Part shown: in pieces, positions 8,022 through 16,948 of the stretch
Layout: each line of letters begins with the position of its first letter
How positions within the stretch are numbered: the stretch's first letter is position 1
Source: Paraglomus occultum
Taxonomy: Eukaryota > Glomeromycota > Glomeromycetes > Paraglomerales > Paraglomeraceae
Length of the DNA: 16,948 nucleotides
Direction of reading: 5' to 3'
NCBI GenBank assembly: GCA_910592205.1
Contig: CAJVPJ010000771.1
Coordinates: 1-16,948 of the forward strand
Made by a program: the position numbers and the translations under genes
Notes under the pieces: generated by a model
Seen by the model: only the letters and a program-made list of their open reading frames with translations
Database searches by the model: none
Told to the model about the DNA's origin: nothing

Positions 8022-8306
8022 TTAAAAGCACCAGAGTGATTGCATGGGAGAAAAATGGATTTCAAGCATCATTTTGTTAAATTTGATTCTTTTTTCGTAT
8101 AATAGGATTAAATCGTTCCACAAGTTTTCGGTTTCTGATGGATAGTCACGTTGGCCAATTTGTCTGGTAGACTTAGGTCTTTTCTTCGGCTCCATTAAAT
8201 GATTTATAATATGCAGGTGATCTTTGTGAATTTCATAGTAAAGGGAATATCCAAGGATAATTCCGATCAATAATCCAAGAATAAATTCACTCGTGAGAGC
8301 AAACAT
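8022..8306 (-). CDS. Small single-pass membrane protein ORF, or gene fragment
   Basis: This minus-strand ORF has 94 codons from ATG (8304-8306), preceded by a favourable AAA. It starts MFALTSEF, then has one hydrophobic segment (residues about 8-23, FILGLLIGIILGYSLYY), followed by a polar tail with KKRPK and an acidic stretch. That is the layout of a type II Golgi or ER enzyme N-terminus, or of a small membrane protein. It lies 11 bases from a MITE, and the last 20 residues may read into intron or unrelated DNA. I do not recognise a family. It occurs once in the window, outside the duplication. Confidence 0.4.
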   Translation of the reverse strand: MFALTSEFILGLLIGIILGYSLYYEIHKDHLHIINHLMEPKKRPKSTRQIGQRDYPSETENLWNDLILLYEKRIKFNKMMLEIHFSPMQSLWCF

Positions 8307-8511
8307 TTTAAAATAATAAAGTCTGTTGGACAGATTTTGTAAAAGCAGTTCGCAAACCTTTTTCGTAAAATAGCTCAATTTTGGTCGTCTTTTATAGCAA
8401 ACCTTTCTTGAGTCACGATATTCGAACTAAACGTTTAATCAATATGCGTGAATTTCGGCGCATTTGCATACAGGGGAACAATAGTTACAATTGTGAAAAG
8501 GTCTAGAAAGT
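8307..8511. other. Spacer DNA up to unit 2
   Basis: Short AT-rich stretch between the minus-strand ORF and the truncated transposon of unit 2. The junction reads AAGTTCCTGGTAG against AAGTCCTGGTAG in unit 1. Nothing else seen. Confidence 0.5.
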
Positions 8512-9755
8512 TCCTGGTAGAAATGTCAATCGTATTACTCAATCACTGACACTATTGCCAGCTGAAACAAGTTATAAATCGGTCTATCGTGATTTTAATT
8601 GCAGGTCTCGAAAATGATAGCACGTTGAAATTGTTAAAGTATGATGCGTTTCGCAAGTTATGACACCAATTAACGCCTTATATTCAAATTATGAGTCCGA
8701 GAACGGATTTATGTGACACGTGCCAATATTTTCGGAACGGCTTACAATATAATGCTCGCAAGGAAGAAATTTACTGAAAAAATATCTAGTAAAAGCTAAA
8801 TTAGAAAGAAACTATTACAACAAAAATACGAATTAGCAGAACAACAGAGAAAATTAGTAAATGATCCTTTTATAACAAGAGGTAAAGCCTATTCTAGCAT
8901 TGACGCGACTGCGCATTACAGTTACGATTGAGCGCAAAACGTTCACGTGCCCCATTCCGACAAGTAAGTAAGATCTATTATCTTAGTCCGCGCAAAGTAC
9001 ATTTATTTGGTATTCAATATGAAGCCGTACGCGAACAAATTAATTACGTTCTCGATAAAGATGAAATTATCGGCAAAGGTCCTAATGGTACGCTGAGCAT
9101 GGTATTTGATGGGAATTAAGAAATTGAATAAGGGCGAAAAGTGCTTAAAGATTACTTGTGACAATGCCGGTGGTCAGAATAAAAACAATGCCACTATTTG
9201 ATTTTACTTGTATTTGGTAATTTGCGGTTATTATAAAAGTATCGAATTAAATTTTATAGTGCCTGGGCATACTAAATTCAAGTGTGATGGTAGTTTTGGA
9301 TTAATTAAGAAGCTTTATCGAAAAACGACCGTAGATTGCGTGGGTCATATTGTTGAGGTTGTGAAAAAATCGAGCATCGTGGGATTAAACAAGGCTCAGT
9401 TCTATAAAAACGGCAAAGGCTTTCAATATTTAGATCTTAATTCGGAATTTTCTTTAAAAAATTGAGTGGTTTACAAAAATATCAGTATTTTGTATTCGAA
9501 GCAGCTTATCCAGGAGTCGTCAAAGCTCAGCTGGTTGCTAATGGTTCGTACGCTGAATTTAATTTATTGAAAACCAGAAAAGCAAGTGTTTCCAAAATTA
9601 CCAAAGAAATTAAATCCTTTTCTATCCTAGTTCTAACTCCGCCTTCTTTGGATTATAAACGACAAGAATATCTTTATCATAATATTCGCCCATTCGTTAG
9701 AGATGAATTCAAGGATATTATTTGTCCCAAACTAATCTATACTGATAAAACATAA
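8512..9755 (+). pseudogene. Decayed DUF7869-type transposase-like gene, copy 2, 5'-truncated
   Basis: It carries the same stops and frameshifts as copy 1 from base 8598 onward (TGA at 8661, 8929, 9199 and 9463), so the gene was dead before duplication. It lacks everything matching 1-221. The first 86 bases differ from copy 1 by six substitutions, five of them silent in the transposon frame, plus an extra A near 8597-8598 that adds a frameshift. Those bases appear to come from another member of the family. Confidence 0.78.
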
Positions 9756-10381
9756 AAATATTTCAGTACTGCAAATTTTAATACTTTATTAGCTTTTTTA
9801 ATAAGGGACAATTTTTTCTCCTTGAGCTTTTTTGAGAATGCTTCTAATAGTGCTGTAATTCTTTGGTTCCATAATAATAATGGATTTAATGTAAATTAAT
9901 TTCATATATTCTATTTTTATATATACAAGTGGCTCTCGATATAAGAAGTCATCGGGAGCCATAGTAAAAATCTTAGAATCCTTCTTATTATTATACCGAG
10001 AGTTTATATAGTAACTTTTTTATATGGAGATAATTTTATATAGACTGTTTTTCAGCTCAACTTTCTTATATCAAAATTTAATTAGCGTTTCTTATATCGA
10101 GAGCTTCTTATATCGAGTTTCACTTGTAGAGGTAATCCTATATTAATCCTGTTATGGTTTATATCCTAATTCCTCACCTTCTGGTATGATAAGGGAGCAT
10201 TAAAATTAACAGGTCCATAAGTTATGAATGAACACCAATATTATTTTTTCAAAATGTCCTCAGTCACACTGGTCAATTTTACAGCCAACATCATAATCAG
10301 CCTCTCATTTATGTCACATAATAAAATGTTCACTTTGTCTGGTTTTGTTGCAGCATGCCCCCAAATCTATCATTATAAGTG
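9756..10381. repeat. Transposon tail, copy 2
   Basis: Equivalent of 1465-2090, holding the same MITE and related in inverted orientation to 7150-7530. Confidence 0.6.
9926..10126. mobile_element. 201-bp MITE with TA target-site duplication, copy 2
   Basis: Exact counterpart of the MITE at 1635-1835, at +8291, with the same terminal repeats and TA flanks. It was carried along by the segmental duplication rather than inserted independently. Confidence 0.8.
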
Positions 10382-10962
10382 TTGTAAAAATGAAAACCAT
10401 AAAATTAGACTAAGCGATTTCTTGTAAAAGATTCAGGTTTTCTTTTAATAGGTAAAACAGTTGTTTATATACTTTGTTGACTATTAATGGAATGTTCCAT
10501 TTCTCGATGGAAAAAATCGGAACTAACTTTTCTTAGGAGAATTGCATATTGTCTTATCAGCTGACTTTGAAACATAGCAACGTATATGGAATGGCCAGAA
10601 TCCATGACACCATCGCAAACAGGAATGTATTTTATATTTGAACTTTAATAATAATAATCAATTGAATACACTAATAAGTATTCAATAATAAGTAGACTTA
10701 TTAAGTGCGTGATAGCAGACAGGTAAATTCCCATCAAATAAGTTATAAACAAGCCTATTAAAATTATATGTCAATGTCCTTATTCCGAATTTACGCATGT
10801 TTCATAACGATCGATATAATGAGAACCTACCAACAATGATAAAAGTGTGAAAAAAAAAAAGAGTCTTGAATTGACCAAGCCACTAGTGATGTCACATGTT
10901 TGATTCGTTAAATATATACGAGTTCAGGTGGACCTTTTTTACAATTATTCCAGACACATCGT
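10382..10962 (+). promoter_or_regulatory. LSM12 upstream region and presumptive promoter, copy 2
   Basis: Equivalent of 2091-2671. The TATA-like element is at 10908-10918 and the TGATGTCA octamer at 10887-10894. Copy 2 therefore retains all proximal sequence of copy 1; anything more than about 2.4 kb upstream differs. Confidence 0.3.
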
Positions 10963-12396
10963 ATGGATAATACCCACATGCAACGCTCTAATCCACGTAA
11001 CCTTAATCGTTCCAACTCTTCGTCCACGAATCAACGATCTTCCAACGCGACTTCGAACAGCTCCGTAGCCATTAATAATAATAGTAATAACTCCTCCGCA
11101 GATAACAGGAACGATCAGCAGCAACAACAACAACAACAACAGCAACAGCAACAGCAACAGCAACAACACACATTACAACAACAAAGAGGTTTAGATTGGG
11201 TATTAGGACTGCCGATCCGAGTAAAAACCATTACCGATGAAGAACACGAAGGACAGATCTATGCTTATGATTCAAAGACGAGCTGTGTTGTGCTTCATAT
11301 CCTTAATGATAATAATATTATGCCGTTATAGCGTTTCCCTTCGTAGCTTTAAAACAAGTATGGCTCAGGGAATAACTCTTTGATTAAAATTATTTCTGAA
11401 TTATTCCTTAACCTAAACCAATCCCTTTTCCCCCCCAATGTTAAACAATGCCCAAGCGACCAGACATCTGCACAAACGCTTTCATCACCGAAATATGATT
11501 TTCATATTTTAAAAATCGGCTTTCTGAAAGAAGTTACTCAACTACCATACAGGAAGAATTCTATTAGTGATAGCATGCCAACAACGCCTGTTACGACCAC
11601 ACCTAATACCATTCCTCCAACGCCAGACGCTGCATCAAACAATGCCAATGCGACAAACGGTCAGAATGCGATTAATCAATTTTTTCGCTAAAGCCTTCCC
11701 GAGAATTGGTTATGTCCAATTGGATAAACTTCAACAAAGAGGAATACAAGCATATAAAGACACACAGTGTCAGCTAGCGAGGATTGGTGATGGGGTTACG
11801 CAAGAGGCACAAGAAATCTTCGATGCGTTAAGTAAAACGTAAGTGGAATAAAAGAAGATAAGTGGGGGAATGAAACTTAAGGACAAAATTAGATTGTGGT
11901 TTTAATCTTAAGAGATTGGCGAGTGAGCGATTCAAATTCACGGGAGACGGAGACTATCAACTGTAATACTAATATTTTGAATACCACTTAACTTTTTCAA
12001 TGCAATCGTTTTACACTACTTTAACTATCGCATCTTTCAATAACAACATCCAAATCATCTTACCTGACTACTTTTCACCGTCATCATTACACACATCCTC
12101 TCGTTCTACGTTCAGACTACCGTGCCGATGGGCTAAGGATACCATTGTGGTTCTCGATGAAGTGGCTATTACTCCTCCATACAACGTTGAGAATTGTAGG
12201 GCTAATTCAAATGCTGCTGGGTCACTAGAACGTGTTAAGAAAGTGGTATGTGTGTGGGGTGATGCAGAGAGATTGTACAAACAATTTTACTTTGTAAGAT
12301 GAATATTTAGTATTCTATTTTCCTCTGAATTAGTTGGAAGGTGAAAAACGACGATTGGCGAGTGTTCGTCGGCAGGGATCGGCGGCGTCTGTATGA
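10963..12396 (+). CDS. LSM12: LSM12 homolog, four exons, frameshift in exon 2, copy 2
   Basis: Exons are 10963-11296, 11447-11838, 12116-12245 and 12334-12396. Sequence and structure equal copy 1: Q-rich leader, Sm-like domain, linker, AD domain, short basic tail. The same extra T (T6 at 11680-11685) puts TAA at 11689-11691. Both genes keep three introns, so this is a DNA-level duplication, not retroposition. If the frameshift is real, neither copy makes full-length LSM12; the product would be an LSM-domain protein of about 193 residues lacking the AD domain, or the message would be degraded. Confidence 0.92.
11116..11166 (+). repeat. CAG/CAA tract encoding Gln17, copy 2
   Basis: Same length and codon order as 2825-2875. 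Such tracts tend to change length quickly, so equality supports a very recent duplication or an assembly copy. Confidence 0.95.
11297..11446 (+). other. U12-type AT-AC intron in LSM12, copy 2
   Basis: Same signals as copy 1: ATATCCTT donor (11297-11304), TTCCTTAAC branch site (11404-11412) and AC 3' end (11445-11446). Confidence 0.85.
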
Positions 12397-14770
12397 CCAT
12401 ATCTCTAATGAATATGGGTGTGCTTGTGAATGTGAATTTTACTCCCAATCTCGTCGGTAGATCGTTCATAACAGTCATCATTGAATTCGAATTATAATTC
12501 TTATACAATGATATCAACTAGAATCACCTCGAATCATTCCCTCTCCCTCTGCTAAATAAGAGGGTTTTCATCAAATGACAAGAACAATAATACTGTTGAA
12601 TCTGATTTAGAGCTATTTGTAATTTAAGCTTTATTTGTCGAGTTTCTTAATGATTTTTATCCTCAGCTGGATGCCGAGGTATTTCACCCGGTCATGTGAT
12701 TGAAGAAATAAAGAGCTTCGTGCCATTCTTCGAAATGTGACTTTTATTATAATTTTACGAACTCTTTGTCACTAAATCATACGATAATTAGCCAAGATAG
12801 ACGACTTGGGTGATATAATAAGATCACGCAATAAATGTTTTCAACACGATTATTTTTCTCGTGTTGAAAGAGATAAAAGTTAGATATACAAGTGTGAACT
12901 ACTGATGTTGGTTAAATTTGCTGCCTGATCGCATGTTTTTTTGCTTGCGTATTTTATGACAGTTAGCCTCACAATATTCAAATTCTCGATATACAAAAGG
13001 ATATTGACAGAAAATAATAACAAATCCCGTTGCGCATGTGGCTGGGGACGACGATGTCACACTCATCCGTTCGGTAATTGGTCAATAAATTTTGCGGGTG
13101 TGATAGAACTTATTTCATGTGATGATAATAATATAATAATAATAAATCAGTTTATTTATAATAATACTTGAACTCGGTTCAATGTTTTTTTCAAATTTTC
13201 AGCAAACTACCTACCCGTTCTATACTATCGCTCTCCATCAGTTTATTAATAGTAATATTTTCTACTCGAGCTGAACATTATGATTTCTATTTGTGGACTT
13301 CCTTATACCTGGAGCTTCCCATTCAATATAATCTGTAGCACACTCAATTTAATGAATCCTTCACAAATCAATTTTGTGGTATGTAATTGGCTTTGAGATT
13401 TCAATCGTGCATTTTAGAGGAGGATTGTTTGCGATATACCATTCAGCTGCTCGGCCAAAAAAACCGAAACAGTATTACCGTCGTTATTGTAAGGATTTGG
13501 TTTTCGTGCAAGAAATTTTTGTAGCAAATATTACGCAACGTAACTTCAAATTTAGAAACAAAGTATTTCTTGCTGCAAAACGCAACACAATTTTCAACAA
13601 AAAATTGATAAATTTATTTTACGATTCTTAATATACGTTTCTTTGCAATAAATATTATCGTTTTTGTTTTTATATCATTCTCTTTGTGTGAGATAATTAA
13701 ACGCGACAGGAGCTTATTATTATAAGTATCAATGCTAAACAGTTACTGAGTCAAAATACTGCACAATCATTTGCATCAACTTGTTTGTGTTTTACATAAG
13801 CGAGATTTATCAAGAACAAAATTAATTATGACGAAACAACTTTATTATAATAATAATTCTTTGCATGACATGGCAAATATAACGACAAGGGGGTTCGTGC
13901 GTTTATTAGTAGTAATCGTGTCACTCACATGACTGGAAATTTTTCGGGTATTCGTATTTTGCTTCACTATAGAACATATATTAACTCGAGTATGCATTAA
14001 AAGTTCGAAACAGTAAGATTGAATCATATCGGCTCAAATTTTGACTTTGGGAGACTACTCAAATCACGAGTTATGTGAAGGAAAAAAAGTAGCCTTACCT
14101 TAAATTACGCGGTAGTTATTGCAAAGACCGTATTATTACCAAAGAAAAAAAAACGTGTAACGGGAATTCCGTATGAAAACTTATGTATTGCAAATGTACC
14201 AACAAGTCAATAAATATTATGTAATCGAACAAGTTTTCGTTTATTGCCAAAATGTGAACAGTATAATACGTAGCTTGACAATATTAATATCACTTATGCA
14301 ACTTGAGAAATTTTTTAAAATTAACTTCGTACTGGTTGAGTTGTCAATTCTGCGACAGACAAAATATGAAGCATGGGCTTTTTTCAGCTTGGCACATAGT
14401 CTCCATTGAAGAGATAATCGCTAACAAACTCAACCATCAGTTTATTACATTAGTATGGATTTCACTAAACTGGTCAGCAATCGATGCATATGAGAGATAA
14501 TATTACTGAATTTAGGATAATTATTCAACACTGAATTAATGTAAGAATTAACTTGCATGTTAAGAGAGTGTTACCCGATTCTAACAATACTGTGACCAGA
14601 GGATAACGTTCTCCAGAATTATTTATTTGCGTGCGGAATCAACGGGTCAAATTGGTCTAGACAAGGATCGATGTCGATTAGTACATATCGAGAGCAAGCG
14701 AATTATTATCATCGTGCCATACACGAACATAGATAAAGTGATGGCGAGAACTCATCATCACGAATGCAAA
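12397..14770. other. LSM12 3' region and AT-rich DNA without a supported gene, copy 2
   Basis: Equivalent of 4106-6479. It holds the same poly(A) signals (12707-12712, 12830-12835), AAT-rich microsatellite (about 13122-13147) and only short open frames. The 14627-14809 frame begins at TTG, crosses the duplication edge and is not supported as a gene. Confidence 0.55.
12839..12869 (+). other. Perfect 11-bp hairpin beside a poly(A) signal, copy 2
   Basis: Same stem and loop as 4548-4578, four bases after AATAAA at 12830-12835. Confidence 0.6.
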
Positions 14771-16484
14771 AATCTCACTTGCACGAATTCGCAGTCAATG
14801 CAAATTTGATATCATCAAGTTTAGCCGATATAATAATAAAAACAATCTCGTAGTTATTCTGAATGCGCCGAATGCATAAACTGATCAAATCTATATGAAT
14901 CACGTATAGTAATAAATTGGTAAATTTAAACGGGGTCCAATCTTTTAGCCACCGTAAAATATCAATCTATGTTCGATGGTTACAGTAAAAAATGCTACAT
15001 GGTATTCTCTGTCCTCCTGTGATCGTACGAGTCATACTTGGGTATCTCCGTATCGAGATTGTCACATTAGCATCAGTAATTAGAAAAGTATAACTTCCGG
15101 TTACATAAATTAGGTGATGACACCACAATCTTCAAACATTAATATTAATATTAAAATCCGTGATTGTAACCTAAACGTATCTTTTTGTCCGACATATGTA
15201 TTAATCGTATTGGTGTATAGGGTTTTGTCTCACACTAAACTACCAATGTGCAGCCTCGTAATTTGAGGACGAATTTCTATGCCCTAAGATAGCTATATTA
15301 AGTGGGCGTTGCTCTAGTTTTACTACTACGTTTCAAATGTTCTTTATAGTGTGCATTCGTTACTAAGCAGCATTGTTGTGCTCATTCATAGAGTGTGGAA
15401 TGTGATATTAAAGAGATACTGTTGTTTTCAATACAAATGCTCTTGTTATTATAAAATGTGGCATTCTTATTATAATTTTGGGATTAATAAATCTTCATGT
15501 ACTGAATCAATATTAATATGGTCACAACCACATATTAATATTACTGATCTACTATTATTACTAATGTTACATGTTGATGTATAGATCTAGAAGGCATTGT
15601 GGCCTTATAATTATCACCATCAGTTATGATATTTATAATATTATTCTGTTGCTAATTTATTTGAAAAAGGGAAAATTTAATACGAATAAGTGAGATCCTG
15701 CATTCTACCTTCTAAAAAAACTTCATCCATCATCATATACTAATACAGAACCAGGTTTCAGCATCCGATAATAACCTTTTTTGCATTTTCACCGCGTATT
15801 TGTTGCAGTGATGATTACTTAAAAATTATTATGAATATCACACTCAATAAAGACCGTTCTTCTTGTATGAACATTATCCGAAAATCACAAGTGCGATTTT
15901 TTGCGGTTGACACAGAGCGATTTCGTACTTTTTACTTTTTCACTTCACATTACTTTTACACACAACGTTAAAACCAACTGCCCAGTGAGAGAAGAGAAAA
16001 CCTTATTATAGTGCAATGTATTAAAAGTTGCCTTTGCTATAATTTAGTAAACATCAATCAATTGCAGGGGGTGGAATTTAAGTCTGGGATGCGAACGTTT
16101 ACGTTGTGAGGAGATGAATTTGATTCTCTATGATACGAACTTTTTCCCTGAATAAAGAAATAATTAAAAATTATAATTTGTAATAATTAGGTTAAGAATT
16201 ACAGTAAGACTTACCAACAAACTATAAAAGGTCGAGATGACAATTATTAGCTTTAAAATTTGCATCTTTAGTAGGTAATAACATCCTTCCTATTTGCTTG
16301 AAACTATATAGTCCGTCAAATGCAAGACCCATGCTAAACAGTTCGACTTGACATCGTGTTATATTTATGTTTAATCAGTGGGCCGAGGTTGGCTCAGCTA
16401 AACTTTAGTAAAATTCGGATAACGATAATCTAACCTTTAACGAAGCATCCAAACGTTTCTGAACATGGAGAATACCTAAACCAT
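14771..16484. other. Unique right-flank DNA, no supported gene
   Basis: AT-rich sequence with only short open frames, such as 15351-15584, which has low-complexity Leu/Cys/Tyr content and no domain. It contains one strong hairpin (15509-15542) and an AATAAA near 16151. I see no RNA gene. Confidence 0.5.
15509..15542. other. Perfect 12-bp AT-rich inverted repeat
   Basis: AATATTAATATG (15509-15520) and CATATTAATATT (15531-15542) flank a ten-base loop. There are no TA or other target duplications outside that would mark it as a transposon. It may be only a product of local AT richness. Confidence 0.5.
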
Positions 16485-16662
16485 TTAATCTAGTGATTCT
16501 TTCATGAATTCGGCAAGTTTGATCAAAGTGTGGTTTACGACACTATTTGAGGCACGACGAGGCTTTATTTCTCCAAAAAGCACTCTGAAATCTCGTTTCC
16601 ACCCTTGCTGGTTGTCATCGGATTTTCGTCGTTCCTTCGAGCTACTAGATTCTCCGTCTGCC
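16485..16662 (-). CDS. Possible terminal coding exon, minus strand
   Basis: The minus strand is open to a TAA at 16485-16487, with visibly higher GC and a more protein-like composition than its surroundings: SSSSKERRKSDD, then GWKRDFRVLFGEIKPRR, ending LIKLAEFMKESLD. A CAG at 16663-16665 (minus sense) could be the splice acceptor; the frame stays open as far as 16733. The plus-strand frame over the same bases is judged a shadow because its composition is less convincing. Family not recognised. Confidence 0.4.
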
Positions 16663-16874
16663 CTGATTTCACAGATCTCAAACATTCGTGGTATAATGTT
16701 TAGTATAAAACATAAGATTTTCTTTCTTACCACAAGAGTTTGTAATTCGTTGTATTGAAGATTTTCTCTAACATTAAGTGATAGTATCTATGGACAAAAG
16801 TATCTTCTCCATAGTATTATTGCTGGTGTTGCTTGATGATACATTCAGAATACAAAGATAATCATGAGCATATA

Positions 16875-16948
16875 CAGTGTGTTACAAAATTATTCGGAAT
16901 TTTTTACGCGTGACATAAACACGTCTAGCGCGCTGTGTACGCATGCAA
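16875..16948 (+). mobile_element. Probable end of a Tc1-like transposon, cut by right window edge
   Basis: TA (16873-16874) is followed by CAGTGTGTTACAAAATTATT and TCGG, which resembles the CAGTG-type terminal repeats of Tc1-like elements, with TA as the target site. The partner repeat and any transposase would lie beyond the window. Confidence 0.45.

Larger units (their letters stand above)
8512..14770 (+). repeat. Direct-repeat unit 2 of the segmental duplication
   Basis: Second copy of 222-6479, identical to the eye from 8598 on. The right end is sharp: after GAATGCAAA (14762-14770) unit 2 continues AATCTCACTT while unit 1 continues TTAAACTGGT. The flanks do not match each other, so this is not a simple head-to-tail repeat of spacer plus unit. 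Confidence 0.95.

Noticed and set aside
15351-15584. 77-codon ORF in the right flank
   Set aside because: Leu/Tyr/Cys-rich translation of AT-rich DNA that includes the 15509-15542 inverted repeat; no support as a gene.

Overview
The window looks like nuclear DNA from an insect, possibly a hymenopteran. It is AT-rich, its one recognisable gene is split by spliceosomal introns, and it carries degraded transposons and TA-flanked MITEs. The species cannot be named from the sequence. There are no bacterial operons, CRISPR arrays or rRNA/tRNA genes that I could see.

Layout. A segment of about 6.26 kb occurs twice in direct orientation (222-6479 and 8512-14770), separated by a unique 2.03-kb spacer and followed by a unique 2.2-kb right flank. 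From 307/8598 to 6479/14770 the copies keep a constant 8291-base offset. I saw no difference there by eye, including in homopolymers and the CAG/CAA tract. Each unit holds, in order: (a) the decayed coding region of a transposon-like gene that I place in the DUF7869 (RNase-H-fold, transposase-like) group; (b) its 3' tail, interrupted by a 201-bp MITE; (c) a short AT-rich presumptive promoter; (d) a four-exon LSM12 gene (Sm-like domain plus C-terminal anticodon-binding-like AD domain); (e) about 2.3 kb of AT-rich DNA with poly(A) signals and a hairpin but no convincing gene. Unit 1 also has the upstream part of the transposon gene, which runs off the left edge; unit 2 starts inside it.

LSM12 is the anchor. 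Exon 1 encodes a Q/N/S-rich leader with 17 glutamines and the start of the LSM fold. Intron 1 has the signature of a minor-spliceosome (U12-type) AT-AC intron. Introns 2 and 3 are ordinary GT-AG. Both copies share a one-base frameshift in a T6 run between the LSM and AD domains, so either both copies are broken or the base call is wrong. Retained introns rule out a retrocopy.

The spacer holds an inverted, MITE-free relative of the transposon tail, which fixes the MITE ends; a broken ORF continuing from it; a 168-bp pogo-like MITE; a small minus-strand ORF with one membrane segment; and a possible minus-strand terminal exon. The right flank holds a possible minus-strand terminal exon and, at the right edge, what looks like the start of a Tc1-like element.

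No new defence or metabolic system is visible. The points worth attention are the U12 intron, the shared frameshift in a near-perfect tandem duplication, the chimeric transposon at the duplication's left edge, and the run of in-frame TGA codons in the transposon gene.
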